Notes: generated from the sequence alone by a model not told the origin. A stretch of DNA of 64,000 nt from Aotearoamyces nothofagi (GCA_015345905.1 JADDTR010000005.1:806001-870000); one strand, 5' to 3'; numbered from the stretch's first letter, positions 1-11,574 are shown. Numbers and translations are program-made.

Positions 1-1137
1 TAACGTAAGTCTTGTAGCAACGTTGATGTAAAGGGAAATTACTTGGGACTATTATATAACTACTGCTTTGATGAGGCTCCCTCGCCGAAGAAGTATAACA
101 GTGCAATGCGCTGTTAGAGAGCTTCTTATAGAGAGAAAAAGAGATTTCTAGTACTATATAGACTGTTGATAGTTATAACTTATCTAAAAGCTAGAGAAAG
201 AAAAGAAAAAGAGAAAGAAGGAATTATGTTTACTTTTCTCTATTATAGAAGTTGATAAAAGTAGTATCGAAAGAGACTACTATGGTTGTTGTTATTTAAA
301 AGTATGATCTTGTCTTTAGTATCTAAAATATATTATATATATACAGTATAGCCGACACTTCAGGCGCGACGAGACTCCGGGACCGCTGTCGCCTTTGATT
401 CCTCCCGGCCTACCATACGGCTGGAGGAGCAGAGGTCCGCTTGCAGATACAGGGCTGGATATGGATACAGGGCCGGGATGGATACACGGCTGGATAAACA
501 GTAGAACCTGGGATATACAGTAGAGCCTGGAGTGGTGAAGAGGTCGCACGGAGCCATCAGATCAGCTGCCCACGCCCCCGAAGCCATTGTCCCCTGATTC
601 TCAGAAGTGGTGTGCACCGCAGTCGCTGGCGCACAGTCGCTGGCGCACACAGCCCGGCGGCCTCCGGTGGATGGACGGCCGGGTCCCGTGACCGAGGCCG
701 CCCACCCTCGCGTCTTTCTTTCTTTCGCTGCTCCAGCGCTGCTCCAGCGCTGCTCCAGCGGCCGGGCTCGCCAAGTTGCGGGCGGCGGCACGCTGGGGCT
801 CCGAGCACTGCCCTGGCCTGCCCCCCCAGCGTCACTGGCCTTCTGACTCGAAATCGATTCCCCTTCCCCCAGGGTCCAGCCCAGCCCGTCCAGGCCAGCC
901 TGTGGAGCGCCGGCGAGCTGCACTGAACCTGAACCGACCAGAACGACCGTCTACCGTCTAGTAACCCACAGCATCCCCTCGGACTCATCGCCCCCCTACG
1001 TCAAACCGCCTGCCTGCCTGCCTGCTTTGTGGGACCCGGATGGACCGACCCATCAGCATCCGTCTTCTCCCGCTTCTTTGTCCCATGCTGAAGTGAATTC
1101 CCGATCGCGTCCAGCGCCGCTGCGGAGGATAAGAACA
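1..1137. other. Non-coding left edge, AT-rich then GC-rich
   Basis: Bases 1 to about 350 are AT-rich with many TATA-like steps and no credible gene; they could be the edge of a decayed repeat or an AT-rich isochore, but no family is recognisable. Near 350-360 the composition flips sharply to GC-rich. Bases 360-1137 carry only short overlapping frames on both strands, including GCTCCAGCGCT repeats near 730-760, and are best read as promoter and 5' leader of the gene starting at 1138. Confidence 0.5.
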
Positions 1138-2371
1138 ATGCCCGACCTCAACTCCCTCCCGCCCTCACGCTCACCACCAACCCCAACGGCCATGCCACGA
1201 ACCATGTCTTCGGCCTCGGAAGCTGCATCAGCTATTCGCGGCCAGACCCCATCGCCGTCGCCCAGGTCGGCCTCGACTTCCCTGCAAGCAGCAGCTACGG
1301 TCAACGCCAGCCTCCAGCATGAGGATTCGAGACGTGCGTAGAACCGTGCCTCCAGAAGACGTCGCCCGCTAACTGTGCCCTAGGCTCCTCGACCAGCTCC
1401 GTCAGTCGCAGTCGACAGTCGCCGCATGCTGGCCGGAGGAGGTCTACTGTCATGATGAATCTGCAGCTCAACGACCCCAGCCTGCCATCGCCGGGAGAGA
1501 TGATCAACGAGCACCAAGTCAGCTCGTATCGAACAGCAAGCCCGCAGTCGTTTGCGGGCTCTCCCATCATCTCTACCGGCGATCCGCATCATATGCGAAA
1601 TCCCAGTCTGGGAGAGATTCACCAGGAGCTGGAACAGGAGCAGGAGGCTCAGGTGGTGCGTTGTCTTGCCCTTGTAGAGAACATGACGTGCAGCTGGACC
1701 AGAGTCGCAAGTCATGACATGCAATCAATTACTGACTACATGCAGAATCGTCTCCTGCAGATGATCCGAACTCAGCAGCAGCAACTTCAACAACTACAGG
1801 CAGCTGCCGGCCAGCCACAATCGGTCCCTGCGATCGACGATTCCACACCCCCTTCAGAACGTTCCTTATCCTTCTCCAGCCACCTAGTACAACCCATAGT
1901 AACTTCTTCTACCGGAACTCCACGCTCGCCAATTGCTATTACACACCCCCGCAGCTCCTTCGACCTAGCCAGAGCAGATATTCAGCGCAGATCACGAACA
2001 CCAAGCCGTACAGCATCACCTCGCATGCGAGCTACTTCTATCAGTGGAGAGGGTGGCGAAGCGTTTAGTCTGGGTGGAAGGGATGAGAGTGCCTTTTACC
2101 AAGCCGAGACGCAGATGATGGTGCGGGAGAATCAGATGCTCAGAAGAAGGATTCAGGAGCTAGGTGAGTAGAGAGCAGGGCTGAGACCTTGGCAATATTA
2201 TAGTCTAATGGTTGCATAGAGCGTCAAGTTGCCGAACTTCACGCAAATTCGTCAATCACTCATGAACCTGCAACTCCTTCGAATCTGACACGATCACAAT
2301 CCGTATCGGAACAGCAGCCTGCTATTCCTAGTATCTTCCCCACAGGCAACGACACACCAAAAGACGAATGA
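1138..2371 (+). CDS. Conserved fungal Ser/Pro-rich coiled-coil protein, unknown function
   Basis: Exons 1138-1333, 1384-1655, 1746-2163 and 2220-2371 join into 345 codons plus stop. Each join keeps frame and uses GTGCGT or GTGAGT donors with CTAAC/CTGAC-like branch sites. The first third is disordered (Pro, Ser, Thr). A Gln/Glu-rich helical stretch (HQELEQEQEAQV, then LLQMIRTQQQQLQQLQ) spans the second intron. Phospho-type Ser-Pro and Arg-Ser motifs follow, then a second short coiled coil ending in MLRRRIQELGERQVAELH. No catalytic domain, signal peptide or membrane segment is visible. I recognise it only as the type of low-complexity protein found across Pezizomycotina. The intron at 1656 is a multiple of three and open, so retention would add 30 residues without a stop. 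Function unknown. Confidence 0.75.
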
Positions 2372-3040
2372 AGGACGGTAGAAAAGACAAGAACAAACAG
2401 TGATTGCTATGTTGAATCGATTTTGGCGTTTGGCGGATCAGGCAGGCATTGATGAAGGGATGGATGCGTCACAGCAGGAAGATGCCCCCTCCAGCAATGG
2501 CGTGCAATGAAGCCGGAGGGTTTATGAAGTGTTATCTCTCAGTGTCCGTCTCAAAAAAAAATTGACGTGGGACACATTCTTCTCTATGTGATTAATCACC
2601 CTTAGACACCACGAATACAGGAAGTACTTTTTGGTGCCACCATGTTAATATGCTTATCGTAATTGACATTTTCTGTAAACCTCTCGAGGAGTGAAATCCC
2701 CACCACCGCCGCACACCCGCAGCCTCGCCCGCCTAAGCGGGCCTCGGGAAATAGTTCCCCCACAGCCTCGCCCCCCAGCCTGGATATCCATCCAATCCGA
2801 GCCCTCCCCGGCGGCCCCACCCAGACGGGACGGCGGGGACGTCGAGGAATGCCCCCTCCCCTCCTCCCCCCCCCGTGCCCAGCGCGAGACCGCAACGCAA
2901 GCAAACGCAAACAAACGCAAGCAAACGCAAGCAAACGCAAGCAAACGCAAGCAAACGCAAGCAAGCAGCTCGCGACCTGAACGAGACCCGACCCGACCCG
3001 ACCAGCCCCCGCCCCGCGAGGATCAGGGCGCGCGCTTGCG
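2372..3040. other. Intergenic, 3' end and L2HGDH promoter
   Basis: This stretch contains the 3' flank of the preceding gene and the promoter of the next one. Long frames exist on both strands here, but they come from the GC-rich and repeat-rich composition. A 10-bp tandem repeat lies at 2886-2970, directly upstream of the L2HGDH start. Confidence 0.5.
2886..2970. repeat. 10-bp tandem repeat, AAGCAAACGC unit
   Basis: About seven to eight near-perfect copies of a 10-bp unit read as AAGCAAACGC on the plus strand. It sits 70-155 bp upstream of the L2HGDH start codon, within the likely promoter or 5' leader. Copy number is a good candidate for variation between strains. Confidence 0.85.
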
Positions 3041-5214
3041 ATGGCGGCGAGGACGGCGGTTAGAGGGGTGACGGCGGTTAGGGGGGTGGATTTCACGCAT
3101 GTGGTGAGTGTTTTTTTCTTTTCTTTTTCTTTTCTTTGCGGGATTTGGGGGGGGGGAGGGGGGAGAGGAGAGGAGAGGGAGAAGAGGAGAGGGAGAGGGA
3201 GAGAGGGGGGGAGGGGGGAGGAAGAAGGGAGGGGGGGAGAGGAGGGGGAGAGAGGAGAGGAGAGAGGGGAGAGGGGAGGGGGAGGGAGAGGGGAGGGATA
3301 GACGAATAGTGTCTGGGGGTTGGATGGGGTTGGAGACGGAGATGGAGATGGAGACGGAGATGGAGATGGAGACGGAGACGGGGACTGATATAGAGATGGA
3401 TAGAGGTGGTGGATGACTGGATGATAGATGGATGGGGTTGGAGACGGAGATGGAGATGGAGACGGAGACGGGGACTGATATAGAGATGGATAGAGGTGGT
3501 GGATGACTGGATGGATGGGGCTAGGTTGGAGATTGGAATGGGGTTGGAGATGGACAAGGCTGGATGAATGACTGGATGATAGATGGATGGGGCTGGAGAC
3601 GGAGATGGAGATGGAGATGGGGCTGGATGGATATAGGGCTGGATGGATATAGTAGGGGGTAGAGATGAAGACGGATGACAGCACTAGAGATGGAGACGGG
3701 GATTGGAAACGAGGCCTGGGCCCGACGGATGGGGCCGGAGACGTTATACAGGGCCGTAGACGTACACGGCTGGAGATGGGGACTACGGATCCAGACTGCT
3801 GGCCGCACAAGACACACAGACGAACAGAACACCCGGCTGACGATATACGCATACAGGTCATCGGCGGCGGCGTCGTCGGTCTCGCCACGGCCCGCCAGCT
3901 GGCGGCGAGAGCCGGCACCAGCACTCTCCTGATCGAGCGGAACCCGGCCGTGGGCATGGAGACCAGCAGCAGGAACTCTGAGGTTCGAGACTCTTCTTTT
4001 TATCCTATCCTATCCTATTCCTTCCTGCTCCTCTCATCCACCCTTCCTGCTCCTCTGGCCCCTTTTCGAGAAATCCTGCTGACGCCGACGTGTATGTGGA
4101 CTTGTACAGGTCGTGCATGCGGGCTTGTATTATGGAAAGGACACGCTGAAGACGAGACTCTGTGTCAGGGGGAGGGAGATGCTGTACGAGCTGTGCGAGG
4201 AGCAGGGTGTGCCGTTTAGGAGGATAGGGAAGTGGATCGTGGCGCAGGATGAGCGGCAGTGGGAGGTTCGTTGACCCCCCCCCCCCCCCTTTTCTTCTGC
4301 TTTCTTTTGCGCTGCCGACTTACGTCTCCTGCTTGCCCCCCCTTTTTCCTCCCCACGACCAGCATCTCACACTGACCCCCTCCCCCCCACCCTAGGAACT
4401 CGTCAAGATCCACGAATTCAGCCGCACGATCGGCGTGCCGACAGAGTTCATCAGCCTCCAGGACGCCGCGCGGCTGGAGCCGTCGATCCGCGCCCGCGCC
4501 GCCATCCTCTCGTCGCCAGCGACGGGCATCGTCGACTCGCACTCGTACATGCAGCACCTGCACGCCTCCCTCGCCGACCGCGGCGGCGACACGGCCCTCA
4601 ACTCGGCCGTGACCGCCATCTCCCCGCTGCCCGGCGGCGGGTACCGGCTCACGACGCGCGACCGCCAGAGCGGCGACCTCGCGACCGTCACGGCGGCCGC
4701 GGTCGTCAACTCGGCCGGCCTCGCCGCCTGCGCCGTCAGCAACCTCCTCCTCCCGCCCGCCCGCCACGTCGTGCCCTTCTACGCCAAGGGCAGCTACTTC
4801 GCCTACGCCGGCGACGCCCACGCGCTGCCCTCGCGCCTCGTCTACCCGGCGCCCACGCCCGGCCTGGGCGGCCTCGGCACGCACCTCACGCTCGACATGG
4901 CGGGCCGCGCGCGCTTCGGGCCCGACGTCGAGTGGGTGACGGACCCCGCGGGCCTCGCCGTCAGCGCGGCCCGCCTGGCCCCCGCCGCCGCCCGCATCCG
5001 CGCCTTCCTCCCGGCCCTCGACGCCGGCCGGCTGCGCCCCGACTACGCGGGCGTCCGGGCCAAGCTCGCGGGCGAGGGGGCTGGCTTCCGCGACTTCGTC
5101 GTCGCGCGGGAGGAGGGCTTCGCGGGCTTTGTCAACCTGCTCGGCATCGAGAGCCCGGGCTTGACGAGCAGTCTGGCTATTGCTGAGATGGTGGACGGGC
5201 TGCTCTATGACTGA
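3041..5214 (+). CDS. L2HGDH: L-2-hydroxyglutarate dehydrogenase-like FAD oxidoreductase
   Basis: Exons 3041-3103, 3857-3982, 4110-4265 and 4396-5214 join to 387 codons plus stop. The enzyme family oxidises L-2-hydroxyglutarate to 2-oxoglutarate, a metabolite-repair reaction, normally in mitochondria. The short N-terminus (MAARTAVRG...) is Arg- and Ala-rich, as in a presequence. The FAD-binding Rossmann motif GGGVVG follows at residues 24-29, split from the N-terminus by intron 1. Family signatures SSRNSE|VVHAGLYY, GIVDSH, VVNSAGL, WVTDPAG and LLGIESPGLTSSLA are all present. The start is chosen because residues VDFTHV join perfectly to VIGGG at the spliced junction. Introns 2 and 3 use a weak GTTCG donor. 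Intron 1 is 753 bp and full of repeats, unusual for a filamentous fungus. Exon 4 is extremely GC-rich at third codon positions compared with neighbours. At 387 residues it is somewhat short for the family, and substrate is inferred from family only. Confidence 0.88.
3135..3300. repeat. Polypurine, G-run tract inside L2HGDH intron 1
   Basis: About 165 bases are almost entirely purine on the plus strand, with runs of up to ten G and repeated GGGAGAGG-type steps. The composition suits G-quadruplex or triplex formation. It would be transcribed as a G-rich pre-mRNA segment in intron 1. Confidence 0.85.
3322..3640. repeat. Nested GGAGAT minisatellite inside L2HGDH intron 1
   Basis: At least four degenerate copies of a unit of about 75-108 bp start near 3322, 3430, 3513 and 3586, each opening with GGATGGGG. 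Each contains inner 6-bp steps GGAGAT/GGAGAC and most share the tail GATATAGAGATGGATAG. The first two copies are nearly identical over about 80 bp, suggesting recent duplication. Confidence 0.85.
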
Positions 5215-5448
5215 TTTCTCTTGTTCCTTTTCTTTTCTTTTTCTTTTTCCTATCATATCCTGTCTCTACCCCTATCCCTTCATATCCTATCCCATCCCTC
5301 CCCTCCCTCTCTCTCAAGTTTCTTTCAAATATATATATACATCCAAACACCACCTAAGATTCCCCCCCCTCTCTTTCTCTATCTCGGAAATAACACCACT
5401 ATATCAAGACACCGAGGGCGAAGCGGCCTAGCAAGCAAGTGATGTGGC

Positions 5449-5479
<31 letters not shown>

Positions 5480-5501
5480 CAAGCAAATACCCCTCCCTGT
5501 A

Positions 5502-5757
5502 TCTGAATACCAATATCAGAGAGAGGGTAGCAGGACAGACAGACGGGACAGATAGACCAGGACAGAATAGACAGGACAGACAGACGGGCAGGCCAGGTAG
5601 ATAGATAGACCAGGACAGAATAGACAGGACAGACAGATGGGCAGGCCAGATAAAGCGGACCGGACAGACAGACGGACGGGCAGGCCAGATAGAACAGACA
5701 AAGTATATTTATATCATATAGAATCCAACTACCCCTCTTATATATATATATACTATA
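5502..5757. repeat. Direct duplication, copy A (GACAGA block plus AT block)
   Basis: Copy A opens with the sequence CTGAATACCAATATCAGAGA, continues through GGACAGACAGACGGGCAGGCCAG steps and ends in AAGTATATTTATATCATATA and a TATA run. Copy B at 5965-6127 is a shorter version. The final 80 bp of A and B differ at only about one base. Confidence 0.8.
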
Positions 5758-5964
5758 CTATATATTCGAATCTGTATTATATATTTGTATTCGCACTATA
5801 TATTCGAATTTATATTATATATTTGTATTCGCACTAGTTTTATATTCGAATTCATATTTGTATTTGTATCTATCTATACATTTACATTTACATTTACATT
5901 TATACTATACTATATACTCGCATCTATATCTCCCTCTCTCTCTTCCTTCTCTTCCTCTCTATAT

Positions 5965-6127
5965 CTGAACACCAATATCAGAGAGAGGGTGGCAGGACGG
6001 GCAGAGCGGACAGGTAGATAGACCAGGACAGAATAGACAGGACAGACGGGCAGGCCAGATAGAACAGACAAAGTATATTTATATCATATAGAATCCAACC
6101 ACCCCTCTTATATATATATATACTATA
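5965..6127. repeat. Direct duplication, copy B
   Basis: Shorter copy of the block at 5502-5757, beginning CTGAACACCAATATCAGAGA and ending with the same AT-rich tail. It lacks part of the internal GACAGA array, consistent with array contraction or unequal exchange. Confidence 0.8.
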
Positions 6128-7059
6128 TATTCGAATTTATATTATATATTATATATTTGTATTTATATTATATATTTGTATATACTATACATTTACATTT
6201 ACATTTACACTATACTATACATTTACATTTACATTTACATTTAAACTATACTATACTATATACATCTCCTCTCCCTCTCCCTCCCTCCCTCCCCCCCCCT
6301 ACCACCCCACCATGCCGAACAAGTCATATACAAGACACGAGCTATCCATACTCCTGCTCCTCCTGCTCCTGCTCCTCCTGCTTCTACTATAGCTCTAGGA
6401 CCCCTACCTACTATCCTATCAGGGAGAACTCCTTCGGATGTCGAGTGTGAATAATATCTAATGGCTATAAGGCGTTTGGTTCGTGTTAGGAGGAGTGAGT
6501 GAGGAGGAGTGAGTGAGGAGGAGGGGGAGGAGGAGGGGGAGGAGGAGGAGTATATATATACATATATATATATATAATGCTAGATACGAGGTTTGGTGGG
6601 AAGGCTGGATATGATATGGATGGGTTATGAGAGTAGTTGGGGATTTGGTGGGCGGTTGATATGGGATGGACTGTGGAGGGGCTGTCAGGGGCAATTAATT
6701 AATGATCTCGGCATGGGGGATTGGCATGGCTTCCTTCTGGGCGCGATTCAAGTTTCTGGTCTCCCTGTATCGTTCATCTCATCTCCTTCACTACCGACAA
6801 GTCCCTCCCAAAAGCCATTGAATTAAGATCCGGGTATAGATCGGCTTCAAAGTCATAATAAGATCCCATTCACGTTCTTGTCTCCCGTCTCACGTTATGC
6901 AGTTTCACGAAATCTGGGTGTCTAAATGATCAATTTCCTCTGGCCTGCTATCATGCTATTTCGTTCTTGAAAATAAATCCAGCCCAATGAGCGAAGCACA
7001 GCAACAACGCATCTGATCCACCAGCCGTCGAGAACGCCAACCGCATCGGAGCGAATAGT

Positions 7060-7823
<764 letters not shown>

Positions 7824-7947
7824 ATTTGCGGTCGTCTACGTCGTTGTCGATGTTGTCTGATCTTGGATGAGCATTCAAGTGGGGCGCAGAGGAAGTTCCT
7901 CGATGTGTGCCCTAGAATTTGCTAAGCGAAATAAAATCCACCTACAT

Positions 7948-7957
7948 GTCACGTGAC
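7948..7957. promoter_or_regulatory. Palindromic CACGTG box upstream of ubiquitin-L40
   Basis: GTCACGTGAC is a perfect 10-bp palindrome about 125 bp upstream of the split start of the L40 gene. CACGTG is the core bound by bHLH factors such as Cbf1, which is known to act at ribosomal-protein genes in some ascomycete yeasts. Binding here is inferred. Confidence 0.4.
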
Positions 7958-8184
7958 TCCAATACTCCCGATAGTGGATGGATATGCGGATCCTCACTTT
8001 CCATTTACATAAACTTTTCATTTTGTGTCATATACATAATTGATTGTGCCATTGTAGCTGGATATTTCTTCAAGTACGCCTGTAAATCCCAAGTTTGAAC
8101 TCCGCAACGTGATAGGCGCTATGCCTCGCAGCCTACCCTTCTAATGTGCTTGGAAGACGGCTATATCGACCTAGGATAGACCAA

Positions 8185-10088
8185 TTATTCCTCTATATCC
8201 ATCTCATCAATGTCATCCCTAATTTCCTCATCCTCCATCATGCTGTACTCCTCGGCTGCTCGCATCCTTTTTGCCTTGGCGATGGAAGCTTGCAACTGAC
8301 GTTCAATCAAGAAGACGGCCCGAACAAGCATGTCCAAGGATAGTCCAGAATTCTCGGCTTTAGAAATCTTAGCATTCAAACTGGTGCTTTGGGAATCTTG
8401 ACTTACCGGCTTTTTCATAAAATGTTTTCGCTTTATCAGAGAGATCATCTACCGTTCTGAACAATCTGTAAAAAGTTCCCGGTCTAGCGAGGCTTTCCCC
8501 GTCTTCAGTGGAAATAGGCTTATTCAAAATTAAGCCGCCCTGTACAGTCTTTAATCGATTTTTGGTGGAACTAGCCTCCGTACCACCCGCGGCGCTCTTG
8601 GAAGAGGAGTCTCCGAGTGGGAAAAGGTCAAGAATCTGCTGAGACACTATTTGGCAAAGATTAGTAATGACAACTGGGACACGACTGGCAGTTTCCTGAG
8701 CGACTCACATTTCGGATCCCTATCATCTATCAAAGTTCGTTCGTACCAATCGAGATAGCCGTCCAGCTGTTGGCCACTCATCTTGAAAACGTCTTCTTCG
8801 GTGACCTTGATCTCTTCGCCTCGTTTCAATCCCTTGGGTGGCACATCATTCATCACCTCCCGCCACCCCTCCCAGTTGACTGTCATAATACTTGGACTTT
8901 CAATAGACCTAGGAACTCTCACAATATCATCGAATGGATTTGAAAGCTTTGTAGCAATGACAATGAGACTAATCATCTGAATCTCTGGATACGCGGTCAC
9001 CTTTTGACGATTTAAAGTATTAGGGTAGGTAAAGTCCATTTGGAGATATTTAGCCATGTTTCGTGCAGCCGTGTAGACCTCCACTTCTCGACATCAGTAT
9101 TGCGCATCTCATATAGAACGTAAAGGACGTCTAAACTTACGGGGTAAACAGAGACGTTTAACGTGACTGAACATTATCAATGGGGCGTTTAAAGGAGGAA
9201 ATACTATCTCAAAGTCTCTCTTATATCTGACAGTAAGCTCCGAAGCAGCCTTGTGAAGTTCGCCACCTTTCAGAGGAGACCTCGTTTCTAATGCCGCATG
9301 ATAATGTGCGGGTAGTCGAGCCCTCATCTCCTTTGGCACTTCTCGAACCTGGGCGGTTGTTAGCTGCTTGAGTTGGATTTAATGCCGATGTTTAGGTCAT
9401 AGAAATAAAGAGCATAAAAAGACATGGAACAATAAGCTTTGGTACTCACTACTCGTAAATAGAGGATTTGGTCCTTTTTAGCCCATTCGTGCAATTCCCC
9501 GAGGCTGACTGGCAACCTCATCAAGACCATACCCAAATAACATAGTCCTAATGTCTCGATTAATTTTGGTAAACCACTCGCCCTCCCCATCTTCTTAATC
9601 CTCCTTCTCATTTCGATTCCTTCTCCTTGTGCTTCCGTTTCCGTATCCTCCTCACCGGCCGAGCTGAAGCCGGCTGTCGAACCCATGCCCGCGCCCTCTT
9701 CCCCCAGCACTTTGACACTTCTCAGTCTCAGAGACCATAGATCTCTCACCACCGTCTCTAATTCAGCTGGAAAATGCCTCTCAGTCACCAACCATCTAAT
9801 CTGTTTCCACAGCACCAGTTGGTAACACTGCATGAACAACTCCGTTGCTGCTCGGCCACTGAACACGCGCTCAACACGCTCTTTCTCTTCGCGTTTTCGA
9901 CGCGATTTGCGGCCTTGGGTATTCCAGTCATCTTCATCAGCCTGTATTTGTCGGAAACCTTCTTGCTCATGTTCGTGATCCTTGCACCATTGCTTGCCGT
10001 CGGCCAGATAATATTTACGGGACCGACAGCCTTCTACACTGCAGGTCTCACCCTTGGGGAACCTATGATATTCCACGTATTGAGACAT
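8185..10088 (-). CDS. RRN7: RNA polymerase I core factor subunit Rrn7 (TFIIB-like)
   Basis: Minus-strand exons 10088-9450, 9363-9141, 9083-8709, 8646-8407 and 8357-8185 join to 549 codons plus stop. Rrn7 is the TFIIB-related subunit of the Pol I core factor that starts rRNA transcription in the nucleolus. The N-terminus carries an Rrn7-type zinc ribbon with Cys16, Cys21, Cys35 and His38/His40. A basic, acidic-rich linker follows, then the cyclin-fold region (FMQCYQLVLWKQIRWLVTE..., later TAYPEIQMISLIVIATKL). The C-terminus is acidic (EYSMMEDEEIRDDIDEMDIEE). The start at 10088 is preferred over an upstream in-frame ATG at 10166 because the zinc-ribbon N-terminus is then of usual length. A three-copy tandem repeat lies 165-405 bp upstream. 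Confidence 0.9.
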
Positions 10089-10848
10089 AATTAAAACATC
10101 ATAGTAGGAGAGGGTAGACCAATGGGCGTCTCTTCTTGGCTGGTTTCGTGTTATGCATAGATACACAAATGTAGCGAGATCTCGAAAAAATTTCGGATGA
10201 TTTACGGTTCAAGCCTTCAAGGTTGCGCTGCGCCTAAGATCATAATCTTATTGACATCTTTCGGTGTAACGTCTTCCATACTTCCGGAAACGGATGTTGT
10301 TTGTTGATTTTAGGTTTACAATTCATCACATGTCATCTTTTATTGAATCGTCTTCCCCGCTTTTGAGAACAGATGTTGCTAATTGATTCTTGTTGTTTAT
10401 ACTTCATCACGTGTCGTCTTTCGGGGAACCGTTTTCCATACTTCCGGAAACGAATCTTGGCCATTGGTTCTAGTGGTTTACAATTCATCATGCCATTATA
10501 TTTAATCACATCTATGGCTCACTTCTGCAGACTTTTGAGGAAGATTGAATTTCTACAGGATAGGTTGTCTCCACATGCCAAGTCACTTTTTGACTACGCC
10601 GGCCAATCGTGATCCATGTAGTAGAGGTGACAAAGGAAAGATATGTTCGCGACGCAGGGTGACATATAACCAGTAGAATCATGATGTTTAGATGGGGGCC
10701 TAACCACACATCGGCCATTAGAACGTGCAGTTCGAACACTCAAAAGACCATTCCGTCGATTGATCATAGAGTAGACAAGATTGCTAACGTTGAAGACGAT
10801 ATCATTGCTGACATAAAGGCCGATGTTGTAGTAATGAAAGGGAGGAAT
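10089..10848. other. Intergenic between RRN7 and eIF5A
   Basis: This is the promoter of RRN7 and the 3' flank of eIF5A. It holds a three-copy tandem repeat (10255-10494). The remaining 350 bp show only short frames and are probably 3' untranslated sequence of eIF5A. Confidence 0.55.
10255..10494. repeat. Three-copy tandem repeat of about 80 bp upstream of RRN7
   Basis: Copies lie at 10255-10333, 10334-10414 and 10415-10494. Copies 1 and 3 share CCATACTTCCGGAAACG exactly. All copies share CATCTT/CGTCTT, TTGATT or TTGGTT, and a terminal TTCATCAC or similar. The ends read CACATG, CACGTG and CATCATG, so one copy has a perfect E-box at 10408-10413. TTCCGGAA is a palindrome in copies 1 and 3. Confidence 0.85.
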
Positions 10849-11574
10849 TTAAGAGCGGGGAGCCTCCTTGGCTTCGATAGCAGCCTGCTCACCCATAGCC
10901 GAGAGGACAATGACGTCTTAAAGAATATTGTTAGCCTGGATAAATTGCTGCAGCGCATACACGCAAGACTTACTAGTGTCCTTCTCTTCGGTGGTGAAGA
11001 GCTTCTCAATCTTCTCAGCAACTTCTCCATCTGGGATCTTGACATCGTCCTTGGTCTCGCCGTCATCGGCCATCAAGGAGAGGAAACCATCGTCGGAGAC
11101 ATCGAGCTGTTGTACAAAGCATTTAGCTAATGATTCTATGTAAAATTTGTTGGGAAACTTACAAGCTGGTACTCCTTACGGGTAACGTTGGGAACATCCA
11201 TGTTGTGGGTGGATGGGCACAATTCTTCAAGCTTCTTGCCAGTGAAGATGTCGATGGCAACAAGATGGACCTTTGCGTGTCCGTGCTTGCCGGTCTTGGA
11301 GGTAGACATGTCGACAATCTTGCAGGGGCGGTTCTTGATGACGACAAAGCCGCCCTTTCTTAGGGCAGAGCACTGCTGGGGGAAGGTAGCAGAGGCGCCG
11401 GCATCGGCAGAATCAAAGGTATGTTCATGCTGCGGTTATTGTTAGTATTCAAAGTCTTTCATGATCGTAACGAAACTTCATGATATGGCCATGAGCCTCC
11501 GGAATTAGAAGGTGGGGCGCGTGCGGGGCGTTGCAGGAGAATCTCACCTGCGCATCATTGGAGGTGTCCGCCAT
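10849..11574 (-). CDS. eIF5A: Eukaryotic translation initiation factor 5A
   Basis: Minus-strand exons 11574-11548, 11429-11163, 11106-10974 and 10916-10849 join to 164 codons plus stop. eIF5A promotes peptide-bond formation at polyproline and other stalling motifs and aids termination. The hypusination site motif [11 protein letters not shown] is intact, with the modified lysine predicted at residue 57. The N-terminal KOW/SH3-like domain ([21 protein letters not shown]) is followed by the OB-fold C-terminal domain, ending [15 protein letters not shown]. Exon 1 is only 27 nt and codes for MADTSNDAQ. The penultimate junction splits the Asn codon of EKDTN. All donors are GTAAGT-like except the first (GTGAGA). 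Confidence 0.95.

Larger units (their letters stand above)
5215..7059. other. Intergenic microsatellite field
   Basis: About 1.8 kb lacks a credible gene. It holds a GAAA tract (5450-5478), two copies of a GACAGA-rich block joined to an AT-rich block (see the separate repeat entries), ATTTAC repeats (5878-5902, 6188-6242), CTCCTG repeats (6350-6385), GAGGAGTGAGT repeats (6487-6550) and a TATA tract (6550-6575). All frames here are explained by these repeats. Confidence 0.7.

Noticed and set aside
2602-3957. 451-codon minus-strand frame with Ser-Pro and Tyr-Pro-Ser repeats
   Set aside because: It is the antisense reading of the L2HGDH intron minisatellite and G-rich tract, and it crosses L2HGDH exons whose sense frame has clear family motifs.
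4216-5256. 346-codon minus-strand frame rich in Arg, Ala and Gly
   Set aside because: It is antisense to the GC-rich last exons of L2HGDH; high third-position G+C removes stops on the opposite strand.
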